A stretch of DNA of 56,632 nucleotides from Xanthobacteraceae bacterium (GCA_019746355.1 JAIESC010000147.1:1-56632), one strand, 5' to 3'; numbered from the stretch's first letter, positions 8,391 through 17,488 are shown. Program-made: numbers and translations. The notes: generated by a model not told the origin, from the sequence alone.

Positions 8391-9407
8391 TCACTTCGGC
8401 GCCATCGCCTCGCGCACGCGCTCGACGGTCGCCGCCGGCGTCTTGTAGATGTCGACGATCAGCGCCGCGACCTGTTCGCCGCTCAGCGGATCGACCTCGA
8501 TCTTCAGCTTCTCCGCCTCGGCCAGGAACTCGGGGTCCTTCATCGTCGCGTCGAACGCGCGGCGGATCGCGGTCACGCGGTCGGCCGGGACGTTCGGTGG
8601 CAGGAAGAACGGCCGGCCGAACTCCAGCCGCGCCAGCGCCAATGCCATCGCCTGCTTTTGATCCTCGGTCTTGGCCAGCTCGAGGATCAGCGGCACGTCC
8701 GGCATCTCGGGATGCTTGCGCAGCGCCCATTGCGCGAGGATGCGGATCTTCTTCTCCTTGATCCATTGCTCGGAGATGGCTTTCAGCGTCGACCAGTTGG
8801 CCCAGGTGCCGTGCACCTCGCCGCGCTCCATCGCCAGGTGAATCTTCGGCGTCGCCTCGTAGCCGGTAATCACCTTCACCTTCCAGCCGAACAGCCGTTC
8901 GCCGAGCTTCGGATAGTCGTACTGCGTCGAGCCCGGCGCCTGCGCGCCGACGATCATCTCCTTGCTGGTGAGGTCCGCGAGCGTCTGGATCGGCGAGGTG
9001 CCCCACACATACATCGCCTGGGTCTCGCGGTTGGTGCTGCCGACCCAGTTGAGCTTGGTGGCCTCGAAACGCGCACCGGTTGGCTGCAACAGCGGCGTGG
9101 TCGGCAGGCCGTTGAACGAGGCGCCGAACACGGTGCCGTCGAACGGCCCTGCGGCGAACAGCTGGTTGGTCATCGTCAGCGAGCCCGCGCCCGGCTGGTT
9201 CTGCACGATGATGGTCGGATTGCCCGGGATGTGCTTCGACATGTGGCGGGCAAGGAGCCGGGCGTTGATGTCATAGCCCGAGCCGACGCCGATGCCGACG
9301 ACAAGGCGCACGTTCTTGCCGCGGTAAAAATTGGCGACGTCCTCTTGCGCGACGGCCGGCACAGCGGCGAAGGCTACAAGGCTGAGGGCGAGTGCAATGC
9401 CTTTCAT
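8391..9407 (-). CDS. Bug-type (tripartite tricarboxylate transporter) solute receptor
   Basis: The 338-residue protein begins with a Sec signal peptide ending near AVPAVAQ and continues as a TctC/Bug periplasmic receptor. It has a first lobe with NVRLVVGIGVGSGYD, then NPTIIVQNQPGAG and a C-terminal helix VERVREAM. Such receptors bind organic acids or similar ligands with high affinity. It is the last gene of a minus-strand series with a heme protein and two Gfo/Idh dehydrogenases upstream. It is among the more divergent of the seven receptors here. No TctA or TctB gene is near. Confidence 0.87.
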   Translation of the reverse strand: MKGIALALSLVAFAAVPAVAQEDVANFYRGKNVRLVVGIGVGSGYDINARLLARHMSKHIPGNPTIIVQNQPGAGSLTMTNQLFAAGPFDGTVFGASFNGLPTTPLLQPTGARFEATKLNWVGSTNRETQAMYVWGTSPIQTLADLTSKEMIVGAQAPGSTQYDYPKLGERLFGWKVKVITGYEATPKIHLAMERGEVHGTWANWSTLKAISEQWIKEKKIRILAQWALRKHPEMPDVPLILELAKTEDQKQAMALALARLEFGRPFFLPPNVPADRVTAIRRAFDATMKDPEFLAEAEKLKIEVDPLSGEQVAALIVDIYKTPAATVERVREAMAPK

Positions 9408-9474
9408 GAAGAACTCCCGGCTGGTCGGCCGCAGTGTGGCGGCTGCCCCGCCAGACGCAAGGTCAATAGTGTAG

Positions 9475-9948
9475 CTAGTTGCGCCGGGGGGCGAACGACT
9501 GGTTCGGAAACGCGGAGCTGGCCGGCCGCTGGATCACGATAAACGGCCTGTTGGCGGCCTGATGGCAGCTGTTGCAGGCCGTGGTCAGCTTGTCGAATGC
9601 AGCGGTGAACTTGATCCGGTCCTTGGCCTTGATCGCCTGCTCGACCTCCTCGACCGGCGGCATCGCCAAGGTCTCGATCATCTTGCCGACCGGACTGCCC
9701 TTATAGTCGGGCACATATTTGGCAGCGTTCTCCAGCGCCTCTTTCAGTTCGTCGATCTCGTAGTCCGCCAGCTCCCAGTTGCCGGCGTTGCCTGCAAGCC
9801 AGAGCTTGGCGTGGCGGATCTGCACAAAGGCCATGAACTCGATCAGCCCGGGCGTATAGGGCGGGGCCGCAGGCTGTTGGCCGAGGGCGGCTGCCGGGTG
9901 AAGCAGCGACAGCGCGACAACGGCAATCATCACAGGATGCTTTTTCAT
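9475..9948 (-). CDS. Secreted c-type heme protein, cytochrome c'/c556-like
   Basis: The 157-residue preprotein has a signal peptide (cleavage near AALGQ), a mostly helical body and one heme-binding CxxCH (CNSCH) close to the C-terminus. That arrangement resembles four-helix cytochromes of the c'/c556 type, whose heme site lies in the last helix. It precedes the Bug receptor by 67 bp and follows a Gfo/Idh gene on the same strand. A periplasmic electron-carrier or ligand-sensing role is possible. The family is only tentatively recognised. Confidence 0.75.
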   Translation of the reverse strand: MKKHPVMIAVVALSLLHPAAALGQQPAAPPYTPGLIEFMAFVQIRHAKLWLAGNAGNWELADYEIDELKEALENAAKYVPDYKGSPVGKMIETLAMPPVEEVEQAIKAKDRIKFTAAFDKLTTACNSCHQAANRPFIVIQRPASSAFPNQSFAPRRN

Positions 9949-10017
9949 GTCGATTCCCGTTCGTGACAGCGGGTTTGCGTCCGCTCGAGGTTCGGCCGAT
10001 CCACATCCGGTGCGGTA

Positions 10018-11133
10018 CTACGCCGCCCGTTTCTCCTCTTCGGGGTCGAGCGGCAGCTTCACCGGTTGCTTGCGCTTCGCCGAAAGATCGAGCGCCTTGG
10101 TCAGCATCAGGTTGTTGTGCGCCTCTTCCACGGTCGCAGCCGGCGTCGGCAGGCCGAGCGCCACGCGATTGAGCCATGACACGGTTTCGTCGGCCATCGG
10201 TCCGCGCAATTCGCCGAGCGCCATGTCGCCCGGCGGGTAGCTGCCGAGGAAATCGACCAGGCGGCTCTGGTCCGGTGCGTAGCCTTCGCTCTGCGGCTTG
10301 CTCACCGCCAGCACCATGTCGCGGTGCGTGTCGTCGATGGTCAGCACACCGTCGGTGCCGGTGATGCCGACCTCGAGCGAATAGACCGCGCCCGGCCACG
10401 TCACCGGCAGCGCCCAGGAGATGTTGAGATGGTAGATGCAGCCGTCCGACATCATGATCATGCCGGCGGTGGCGTCGATGCCCTGGTAGAGCGGGCCCAG
10501 CACCTTGTCGACCGAACGGGCATAGCATTCGACCGGCGTCTTCTTCTCCAGGTACCACATGCACATGTCGAGCGCGTGCGTGCCGGAGATCACCATCGGC
10601 GAGATGGTCTTGGGATCGTCGGTGCGCTTGTAGTTGTCGATCGCGACCAGCCGGTTCATGAACGCGCGCGAGGTGACGAGCGTGACGTCGCCGAGCGAGC
10701 CGGTCCGGACCTTCTCCTTGCCGGCAAGCCATTTCCTTCGGAAACGCTGCGTGTAGCCGACCACTGCGTCGACCTTGGCGTCCTTGATGGCCTTCAGCAC
10801 CTTGGCGGATTGCGCCAGATCCGTCGCCAGCGGCTTCTCGATCAGCAGGGGAATGCCGCGCTCGACCGCAACCATGATCGGATCGACGTGCAGATGCTCG
10901 TCGGTTGCGATGATGGCGCAGGTGACTTCCGGCCGTTTCAGAAGCTCGACATGGCTCTGCGTGACGAAATCCGCGCCGACCCTGGGCGCGACCTCGCCGG
11001 CGCGGTTCGGGTTCTTCTCGGCGAGCCCGATCCACTTCACCGCCGGGTGGCGGTTCGCCACCTCGCCGCGAAACAGCCCGACGCGGCCGCCGCCGATGAT
11101 GGCGAGACCGATTTCTGCGGCTTGTGTTCTCAT
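10018..11133 (-). CDS. Gfo/Idh/MocA-family oxidoreductase
   Basis: This 371-residue NAD(P)-dependent dehydrogenase has the Rossmann motif GLAIIGGGRVGLFRG at the N-terminus, the catalytic signature LLIEKPLATD near residue 100, and a C-terminal domain with ISGTHALDMCMWYLE that carries a conserved histidine. It belongs to a minus-strand set with CoA-transferase genes and a second, related dehydrogenase 136 bp upstream, the two separated by a palindromic repeat. Family members act on sugars, polyols or cyclic diols; this substrate is unknown. Confidence 0.87.
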   Translation of the reverse strand: MRTQAAEIGLAIIGGGRVGLFRGEVANRHPAVKWIGLAEKNPNRAGEVAPRVGADFVTQSHVELLKRPEVTCAIIATDEHLHVDPIMVAVERGIPLLIEKPLATDLAQSAKVLKAIKDAKVDAVVGYTQRFRRKWLAGKEKVRTGSLGDVTLVTSRAFMNRLVAIDNYKRTDDPKTISPMVISGTHALDMCMWYLEKKTPVECYARSVDKVLGPLYQGIDATAGMIMMSDGCIYHLNISWALPVTWPGAVYSLEVGITGTDGVLTIDDTHRDMVLAVSKPQSEGYAPDQSRLVDFLGSYPPGDMALGELRGPMADETVSWLNRVALGLPTPAATVEEAHNNLMLTKALDLSAKRKQPVKLPLDPEEEKRAA

Positions 11134-11151
11134 GGCATTGGCCCTTCCACG

Positions 11152-11256
11152 GTCATTCCGGAGCGCGCCGAAGGCGCGAGCCCGGAATCCAGCTTCGAGT
11201 TCGGAATTTGCGTCTGGATTCCGGGCTCGCCCGCTGCGCGGGCGCCCCGGAATGAC
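11152..11256. repeat. Dispersed palindromic repeat, copy 2
   Basis: The ends read GTCATTCCG (11152 on) and CGGAATGAC (to 11256). The inner arms are CCCGGAATCCAG (11181-11192) and CTGGATTCCGGG (11214-11225). It fills almost the whole gap between two co-oriented Gfo/Idh genes, where it could attenuate transcription within the operon. Confidence 0.85.
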
Positions 11257-11269
11257 GGCGGAGAGATCC

Positions 11270-12373
11270 TCATTTCTGCATCGCCGGGTTGTCGCCCGCC
11301 CGGTACCGCGCCTTCAGGTCGGCGATGGCGGCGATGGTTTCATTGGTCAGCGGCAGGTCAACCGGCGCGCCGCGATCCGCCGAAAGATCGGCGGCGGAAT
11401 AGGTTTCCATCACCATGCGTGCGTGCTCAGGCTTCACCATCACCGGCTTGTTCTGGATGCAGGACTCGACGAAGTGGATCGTCTCCGGTCCCATGCCGCC
11501 GGCGAACACGTGGTCGACCTGCTCGCCCGGCATGGTGGACATCGGAAACACCTGGCCGGTCTTCTCGGTGTTGAGCCAGTTGTCGCGCTGGGTGTCGTCG
11601 AGCACCAGCGCACCATCCGTGCCGGTGATCTCGATCCAGGTCGAGCAATAGTTCGGAAAGCTCTCCGGGAAATTCCAGCCGCCGCCGATCATCACCACCA
11701 CGCCGTTGTCCATGGTCACGGTGGTGAACATTACGTCATGCGATCCGTTGATCGGCTCCATGTAGCCGTAGGCGCCCTGCGAATAGACGCGAACGGGCTT
11801 TGCGGGCTCGAGCAGCCACATCACGAAATCGAGGTCGTGCGTGCTCTCCATCACCACCGGCGACAGCCGCACGCGGCTTGCGATCTTCTTGCCGAGCGCC
11901 CGCGACAGATGCCGGCTGACCAGCACCGATACCACCTTGCCGAGCGTGCCGTCGACGATCTTCTTCTTGGCGTAGGCGATCTTGGTGTTGAACCGCTGCG
12001 AATAGCCGATGGTGAATTTCAGGTTGTTGCGCTTGGCGATGGTGATCAGCTCGTCGGCCTCCCACAGCTCGAGCGCGATCGGCTTTTCCAGCATCACATG
12101 CTTGCCGGCGCGCAGGCAGTCGCGGGCGATCGGATAGTGGTTCGACTCCGGCGTGGTCGAAATGAACACCACCGAAATGTTGTCGTTCTTGATGATGTCC
12201 TGATAGTCGAGCGTCGCGGTGGCGGGCTTGTAGCGCGCCTTCAGCTCCGCCAGCCGATCCGGCTTGATGTCGCAGATGTGGAGCTTGTCCACCAGAGCCG
12301 TCCGCGAGAGGGTCTCGACCCGTGTGCCTCCGACCCAACCCACGCCGATGGCGCCGACTTCCACTGTCTTCAC
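11270..12373 (-). CDS. Gfo/Idh/MocA-family oxidoreductase
   Basis: I place the start at the GTG at 12373, with a purine-rich GGGGATGGAAG just upstream, giving 367 residues that begin directly at the Rossmann strand (EVGAIGVGWVGG). An in-frame start further upstream, at 12430, would add 19 residues of no family character. The signature HVMLEKPIALE is present, and the C-terminal domain contains ESTHDLDFVMWLLEP. It lies directly upstream of a second Gfo/Idh gene and downstream of a CoA-transferase pair. The two dehydrogenases share layout but differ clearly in sequence, so they probably catalyse different steps. Confidence 0.87.
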   Translation of the reverse strand: MKTVEVGAIGVGWVGGTRVETLSRTALVDKLHICDIKPDRLAELKARYKPATATLDYQDIIKNDNISVVFISTTPESNHYPIARDCLRAGKHVMLEKPIALELWEADELITIAKRNNLKFTIGYSQRFNTKIAYAKKKIVDGTLGKVVSVLVSRHLSRALGKKIASRVRLSPVVMESTHDLDFVMWLLEPAKPVRVYSQGAYGYMEPINGSHDVMFTTVTMDNGVVVMIGGGWNFPESFPNYCSTWIEITGTDGALVLDDTQRDNWLNTEKTGQVFPMSTMPGEQVDHVFAGGMGPETIHFVESCIQNKPVMVKPEHARMVMETYSAADLSADRGAPVDLPLTNETIAAIADLKARYRAGDNPAMQK

Positions 12374-12460
12374 GCTTCCATCCCCGATTCTTGAAAAATT
12401 GCCCTTGGAATTTTGCTGGGCGCATAACAACCACGCCGGAGCGGGGTCTGCAATGCGTGT

Positions 12461-13225
12461 TTACGGGGCTGCCTTAAATCCGAACACCCGGGCCGCGAAC
12501 TGGGGGTAGACCTCGGCGAGCTCAGGGGCGACCACCTGCCGCATCAGCCGCAGCGTTTCCGCCGACGGCACCGGCGTCACCGGCACCTCGGGCGGGCGGT
12601 CGAACTCGAAGCCGGTGTTGACGATCACCTCGGCCAGCGTATGGCCGGGATGCACGCTCTCCAGGCGGAAGCGACGCCGCTCCTGGTCGAACGAGAACAG
12701 GCAGCGGTTGGTGATCAGCGCGATCGGGCCGCCGTTGCGGTAGACGCCTTCGTCGCTGCCGCCAGGCGCGCTGATATAGGACACCTTCGGCACCAGCGTG
12801 CGCTTGGAATGCTCGGTGCGGAACAGGATTACCTTCGGCACGACGAAATAGAGGTACGACGAGCCGAACGAGCCGGGAAAGCGCGCCGTCGGGTGGTCGG
12901 GATCACCGATGCTGACCAGATTGATGTTGCCCTCGCCGTCGATCTCGCCGCCGGAAAGGAAGAACACGTCGATCCGGCCTTGCCCGGCGCAATCGAACAG
13001 CTCGCGCCCGCCGTCGGTCCAGAAGGTGTGCTTCTGGCTGCCGAGCAGCGACACGAAGGGCCTGTCGAGGTTCAATTCCCGGCCGCGCGCGCGGGCGAGC
13101 AGTGCCGCGGTCGCAGGAATGGGCGAGGCGTTGCCGACCGCGATGTGCCTGACGATGCCGATCAGGTCGGCGACCGTCGCAGCCAGGAGCTCCTCGTCGC
13201 GGAAGTCAGGCTGCGCGGCGTTCAT
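12461..13225 (-). CDS. CoA-transferase subunit B (glutaconate/IpdB type)
   Basis: The ATG at 13225 overlaps the end of the subunit A gene by 20 bp and gives 254 residues (MNAAQPDFRDEEL...). An upstream in-frame start at 13252 is less likely. The protein matches the beta subunit of type-I CoA-transferases: IAVGNASPIPATAALLA, then DVFFLSGGEIDGEGNIN. The usual catalytic-glutamate motif region reads SLLGSQ, with no obvious glutamate, as in IpdAB-type enzymes that hydrolyse ring-opened acyl-CoAs. So it may not be a classical transferase. Confidence 0.87.
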   Translation of the reverse strand: MNAAQPDFRDEELLAATVADLIGIVRHIAVGNASPIPATAALLARARGRELNLDRPFVSLLGSQKHTFWTDGGRELFDCAGQGRIDVFFLSGGEIDGEGNINLVSIGDPDHPTARFPGSFGSSYLYFVVPKVILFRTEHSKRTLVPKVSYISAPGGSDEGVYRNGGPIALITNRCLFSFDQERRRFRLESVHPGHTLAEVIVNTGFEFDRPPEVPVTPVPSAETLRLMRQVVAPELAEVYPQFAARVFGFKAAP

Positions 13226-14036
13226 GGACGTACTTGTCGAGATACGTCGCAAACCCCTCGTCGGTCGCGGCGAGTGTTACGTATTCCTTCAGGTGCGCGG
13301 CGTCCCAGGCGTAGTGCTCGGGCAGCGGCAGCGGCCAGCAGCCGCGCTCGGCGACGGCGATGCTCTCCACATAGAAGCCGGGCAGCGTGCCGGCCGCGAG
13401 CGTCTTGTCGGCCAGGAGACTGCCGTCGACGATCTTCTCCACCGTGACGATGGTCCTTTCGGACGCGTGCGCCATGGTCACGAGCTCGCGCTGGCGGCCG
13501 ATCCAGACATTGCCGTCGCGATCCGCCATGGGCGCGTGAAATAGCGCAATGTCCGGCTTGATCGCCGGCAGCAGCACGATCGGATCGGCCGCGTCGTCAC
13601 CGTCCTCGAACGGATTGTCGACCACCCTCCAGTCCGGGCGGCGCTTCAGCACGTCCGAGCCGATCAGCCCGCGCAGCGGCATGAACGGCACGCCTTTTTC
13701 CGACGCCTGGAACGCGGCGTGCAGCGCCGGGCAGGTGGCGTCTTTCATCCTGATCGAGCCTGCGAGGATCGCGGCGTTGAAGCGCGGTGCGAGCCCGAAC
13801 TCGCCGAGGCTCACTGCGGATGTCTCCAGCGTCTCGATCGCGCCTGCGCCAATGAGCAGGTCCGCCTGCAAGGTCGAGGTCGGCAGCGCGATCAGGTGCA
13901 GCTTTCTGATGCCGCGCCGGATCAGCGCCCGCGTCGCCTCCATCGGCACGCCGGAGCTTTCGCGCGGCACGGCCAGCACGCAGCCGTCAGTGATGGGCGC
14001 GAGCGCGTCGTCGAGGTTTCGGGCGATGGTCGGCAT
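13206..14036 (-). CDS. CoA-transferase subunit A (glutaconate/IpdA type)
   Basis: This 276-residue protein is the alpha partner of the overlapping subunit B. Family marks include GCVLAVPRESSGVPMEA near the N-terminus, SLGEFGLAPRFNAAI, the glycine-rich PLRGLIGSD loop and DIALFHAPMADRDGNVWIG. It is the first gene of a minus-strand series ending with a Bug receptor, which suggests activation or cleavage of an imported acid as its CoA ester. The 100-bp gap to the divergent MetF-like gene must hold both promoters. Confidence 0.87.
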   Translation of the reverse strand: MPTIARNLDDALAPITDGCVLAVPRESSGVPMEATRALIRRGIRKLHLIALPTSTLQADLLIGAGAIETLETSAVSLGEFGLAPRFNAAILAGSIRMKDATCPALHAAFQASEKGVPFMPLRGLIGSDVLKRRPDWRVVDNPFEDGDDAADPIVLLPAIKPDIALFHAPMADRDGNVWIGRQRELVTMAHASERTIVTVEKIVDGSLLADKTLAAGTLPGFYVESIAVAERGCWPLPLPEHYAWDAAHLKEYVTLAATDEGFATYLDKYVHERRAA

Positions 14037-14136
14037 GCGGCGAGTTTATGGGCGTGCGCTGCGCGCGCCAAGTGGGCCTCGTGCCAAAATCCTGCCCACG
14101 CTTGAAACGGGGCAGGATTTGGAGAACAACCGCTGC

Positions 14137-15036
14137 ATGCAGACCTTGAAGCAGAAGCTTGCCACCGACCGCTTCGTCATCACCGCGGAGATCGCGCCGC
14201 CCGCAACCTGCGACGCCGGCGACTTGATTACCAAGGCCGCGCCATTGAAGGGCCTGGCCGACGCGGTCAACGTCACCGATGGCGCGGGCGCCCGCGCGCA
14301 CCTCAGCCCGGTCGCGGCGGCAGCGATCTTGCTGCAAAACGGCATCGAGCCGATCCTCCAGCTCACCTGCCGCGACCGGAACCGTTTGGCTCTGCAAGGC
14401 TCGCTGATGGGCGCGGCCGCGCTCGGCGTCCGCAACCTTCTGCTGCTCAAGGGCGACGATCCCAAGCAGGGCGATCAGCCGGAAGCCAAGCCGGTGTTCG
14501 ACTACGACACCGCGGCGCTGACCGCGGTGGCGGTGGCGATCCGCGACAAGAACGAGCTGCCGACCGGCAAGAAGGTCGGTGGCCGCGCCGACTTCTTCAT
14601 CGCCGCGGCCGACGTGCCGATCGATCCCCCGGCCGGCTGGGAGCCGAAAAGTCTGAAGGCCAAGCTCGCCGCCGGTTGTGAGTTCGTGCAGACCCAGTTC
14701 TGCATGGATGCGGCGGTGGTGCGCCGCTACATGGCGCGGCTCGCCGAGCACGGCGTGAAGGTGCCGTTCCTGATCGGCATCTCGCCGATCCGTTCGCCGA
14801 AATCCGCGCGCTGGATGCGCGAGAAATTGTTCGGAACGATCATTCCCGATGCGATGGTCGCTCGCCTCGAAGCGGCCGCCGATCCGATCGCCGAGGGCCG
14901 CAAGCTCTGCATCGACCTGATGCGCGAGCTTGCCACCATTCCCGGCGTCGCCGGCGTGCACATCATGGCGCCGGGCAACGAAGCGGCGATCGCCGACGTC
15001 ATCAAGGAAGCCGGCGGACTGAAGCGGGCCAGGTAA
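14137..15036 (+). CDS. Methylenetetrahydrofolate reductase-like protein (MetF family)
   Basis: The ATG at 14137 follows GGAGAAC and gives 299 residues; the open frame further upstream is a shadow of the divergent CoA-transferase gene. The TIM-barrel fold is indicated by VITAEIAPPATCDAGD, DAVNVTDGAGARAH, LQLTCRDRN and NLLLLKGDDP, matching the folate- and flavin-binding strands of MetF, and by FVQTQFCMD. Such enzymes interconvert methylene- and methyl-tetrahydrofolate. Two short MetE-like genes occur elsewhere in the window, so a link to methyl-group catabolism is possible but unproven. Confidence 0.88.
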   Translation: MQTLKQKLATDRFVITAEIAPPATCDAGDLITKAAPLKGLADAVNVTDGAGARAHLSPVAAAAILLQNGIEPILQLTCRDRNRLALQGSLMGAAALGVRNLLLLKGDDPKQGDQPEAKPVFDYDTAALTAVAVAIRDKNELPTGKKVGGRADFFIAAADVPIDPPAGWEPKSLKAKLAAGCEFVQTQFCMDAAVVRRYMARLAEHGVKVPFLIGISPIRSPKSARWMREKLFGTIIPDAMVARLEAAADPIAEGRKLCIDLMRELATIPGVAGVHIMAPGNEAAIADVIKEAGGLKRAR

Positions 15037-15044
15037 TCGGTCTC

Positions 15045-15185
15045 GTGTCCCGGGCGAGCGAAGCGCGAGACCCGGGACCCAGCGCAAAGAAGAGAGCAAC
15101 TGAAAACGCGGCCTTTCGGCCGCGTTTTGTCTTATCCTGGGTCCCGGATCGTCGCTCGCGCTTCGCGCTCGCTCGTCCGGGACAC
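15045..15185. repeat. Palindromic repeat (GTGTCCCGG type) between convergent genes
   Basis: The ends are a perfect inverted repeat, GTGTCCCGG (15045-15053) and CCGGGACAC (15177-15185). Inner arms with CCCGGGACCCAG and CTGGGTCCCGG enclose a classic terminator hairpin. This is a second sequence family of the same palindromic architecture as the GTCATTCCGG repeats. Confidence 0.8.
15103..15128. terminator. Bidirectional hairpin terminator inside a repeat
   Basis: AAAACGCGGCC (15103-15113), loop TTTC, GGCCGCGTTTT (15118-15128): an 11-bp stem with A and T tracts on its outer sides, so it works in both directions. It lies between the convergent MetF-like gene and the molybdopterin-subunit gene, at the centre of the palindromic repeat. 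Confidence 0.85.
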
Positions 15186-15202
15186 GATCGGCTTGCCGAA
15201 AG

Positions 15203-17488
15203 CTACGACAGCGACTGCTTCACCCGATCCGGCGAGAACGGCACGCGCCTGATCCGCACGCCGGTCGCGTCGAAGATCGCATTAGCGATCGCCGCCGACA
15301 CCGCCCGGATGCTCGGCTCGCCCGCGCCGGTCGGCGGCAGCTCCGGATGGTTGATCAGCGCGAAGTCGACCGTCTCCGGCGTCTCGGTGATGTCGAGGAT
15401 CGGATAGGTCATCCAGTCGACGCTGGTGACGTTCTTGTTGTCGAACTTCACCTCTTCCCACAACGTGCGGGAAATGCCCTGGACAATGTTGCCCTCGATA
15501 CACTTTTCCAGGCCGTCCGGATTGATGATCTGGCCGCAGTCGTGGCCGACGGTGAACTTCTTCGCCCAGATCTTTCCGGTCGTGCGATCGACCTCGACCT
15601 GCGCGATCACCGCGACGCGGGTGCCGTTGCGCTGGGCGTAGGCGATGCCGCGGCCGGTCACCCTTTCGCCGGTCTGCCTCTTGTCCGGCGACGGCCGCGT
15701 GTCCCAGCCGAACTTTTTCGCCGCCGCCTCGATCACCGCGCGGTCGCGCGGATCCTTGACGTGCTTCAGGCGGAACTCGATCGGGTCCTGGTTGGTCGCC
15801 GCCGCCACCTCATCCATGAAGGACTCGCTTGCGAAGTGGATCTGCGGTCCGACCGGATCGCGCAGGTGCGCGCCGCGCAGCGGCGACGAGCGGTCGAGCA
15901 GCGGCGGGATCGTCTCCCAGCCCATCTTCTTGCTGGCGAACTCGTAGGACTCCGCCGGCACGCCGAAGTTCTCGCCCGGCTTGAGCGGAACGCCGAGCGT
16001 CTGGCCGGCCAGCGTATCGTGCAACTGGCTGCCGTTGGTGTTGACGTCGATGCGGGAGAACCCCCTGCTCATGAATTCATAGGCGACGACGTTGCCTTGC
16101 GCGTCGAGCGCCGCGCGGGCCTTGTGGATCGAGGCCGGTCCCTTCGGGTCCCAGCCGGTGCCTTCGGTGCGCGAGTATTGCAGCCGCACCGGCTTGCCGA
16201 CCGCCTTGGCCAGCACCGCGCAGTCGGCCGCGCAGTCGTCGGCGTCGTTGCGGCCGTAGCTGCCCGGCCCCGGGATCCAGCGCACATGCACATTGGCGAG
16301 CGGCACGCCGAGTTGCGACGCGAGCCCGACCTGCACGAAGTGCGTCTTCTGCGAGCCGCTCCAGCAATCGACCTTGCCGTCATTGATGGCGACGACCGCG
16401 CACGCGGGTCCCATGCAGGCGTGCGACTGGAACGGCCATTCGTATTCCGCCTCGATGACGCGCGCCGCGCTGCGGAACGCCTCGTCGACATTGCCGTTCT
16501 GCTTGTCGATCTGGGTCTTGCGCGCCGGCGCCTTGCGGATGTGGTCGTAGAGCGCGTTCTGGTCCGGGAACGGCGGCTCGGCCTGCGACCATTCCACCTT
16601 GAGCTTCTCGGCGGCCTTGATCGCGTCCCACTCCTTGTCGGCAACGACGCCGAGGAAGCCCTTGTCCCAGACCACCTTGGCGCCGGGGATATCCTTGATC
16701 GACGCCTCGTCGACCTTCACCGGCACCTGTCCGGCGACCGCGGGGCGGATCGTCCGGCCGTGCACCATGCCGGGCACCTTGATGTCGGTGCAGAAATCCT
16801 CCTGGGCGAACACCTTCGGCGCCACGTCCTCGCGCTTGATCGGCTTGCCGACGATCTTGTGCTCGGAGGGCTTCTTGGGCTGCGCCTTGCCCGGGGCATA
16901 GAGCGCGTTGCCCATCTGCTTGTTCCAGTCGAGCTGCACATTGAAGTAGCGGCCGCCGATCAGCTCGGCATAGCTGGTCTTCTTGTCGCGGTTGAACGCC
17001 GCGCTCACCGCGCCGTTGACGACGATCAGCTGGTCCGCCGGCGTGCCGAGCTTTTGCGCCGCCATCTCCAGCAGCACGCGGCGCGCTTCGGCCGCGGCCA
17101 TGCGCATCTGCTTGCCGCCGAACTGGATGCCGGTCGAGCCGGACGCGCCGCCCTGGTTCACGCTGGTCGCGGTGTCGCCCATGTAGACCGTCACCGCCTT
17201 GAACGGCACGTCGAGCTCCTCGGCCACCATCTGGCCGATCGCGACGAACAGGCCGTGGCCCATGTCCATCTTGCCGAAGAACGCCGAGACGGTGCCGTCG
17301 GCGTTGATCGCGATGTAAGAGGAGAGCTGGTCCGGCGTCAACGGCGGCTTGGTGCCTTGCGCGAACGCCTGGGTCATGCCCGTGAGCATCTCGAGACCGA
17401 CCGGCGCGCCGATCGAGACCACGAGAGCGCCTCCGCCCATCAGCACCGCGCGGCGGGACAGTTTGGCGGGATTGTCGTGCTTCGTCAT
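15203..17488 (-). CDS. Tat-exported molybdopterin-binding oxidoreductase subunit (IorB-like)
   Basis: The ATG at 17488 gives 761 residues that start MTKHDNPAKLSRRAVLMGGG, a twin-arginine signal, and it lies 11 bp after the 2Fe-2S gene stop. The body is the aldehyde-oxidase/xanthine-dehydrogenase molybdopterin fold of the isoquinoline 1-oxidoreductase beta type, with GSTGIQFGGKQ and, at the C-terminus, PPTGAGEPSIRA supplying the catalytic glutamate. With the small 2Fe-2S protein it forms a periplasmic two-subunit dehydrogenase lacking FAD, which usually passes electrons to a cytochrome. Aldehydes or N-heterocycles are likely substrates. Confidence 0.93.
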   Translation of the reverse strand: MTKHDNPAKLSRRAVLMGGGALVVSIGAPVGLEMLTGMTQAFAQGTKPPLTPDQLSSYIAINADGTVSAFFGKMDMGHGLFVAIGQMVAEELDVPFKAVTVYMGDTATSVNQGGASGSTGIQFGGKQMRMAAAEARRVLLEMAAQKLGTPADQLIVVNGAVSAAFNRDKKTSYAELIGGRYFNVQLDWNKQMGNALYAPGKAQPKKPSEHKIVGKPIKREDVAPKVFAQEDFCTDIKVPGMVHGRTIRPAVAGQVPVKVDEASIKDIPGAKVVWDKGFLGVVADKEWDAIKAAEKLKVEWSQAEPPFPDQNALYDHIRKAPARKTQIDKQNGNVDEAFRSAARVIEAEYEWPFQSHACMGPACAVVAINDGKVDCWSGSQKTHFVQVGLASQLGVPLANVHVRWIPGPGSYGRNDADDCAADCAVLAKAVGKPVRLQYSRTEGTGWDPKGPASIHKARAALDAQGNVVAYEFMSRGFSRIDVNTNGSQLHDTLAGQTLGVPLKPGENFGVPAESYEFASKKMGWETIPPLLDRSSPLRGAHLRDPVGPQIHFASESFMDEVAAATNQDPIEFRLKHVKDPRDRAVIEAAAKKFGWDTRPSPDKRQTGERVTGRGIAYAQRNGTRVAVIAQVEVDRTTGKIWAKKFTVGHDCGQIINPDGLEKCIEGNIVQGISRTLWEEVKFDNKNVTSVDWMTYPILDITETPETVDFALINHPELPPTGAGEPSIRAVSAAIANAIFDATGVRIRRVPFSPDRVKQSLS

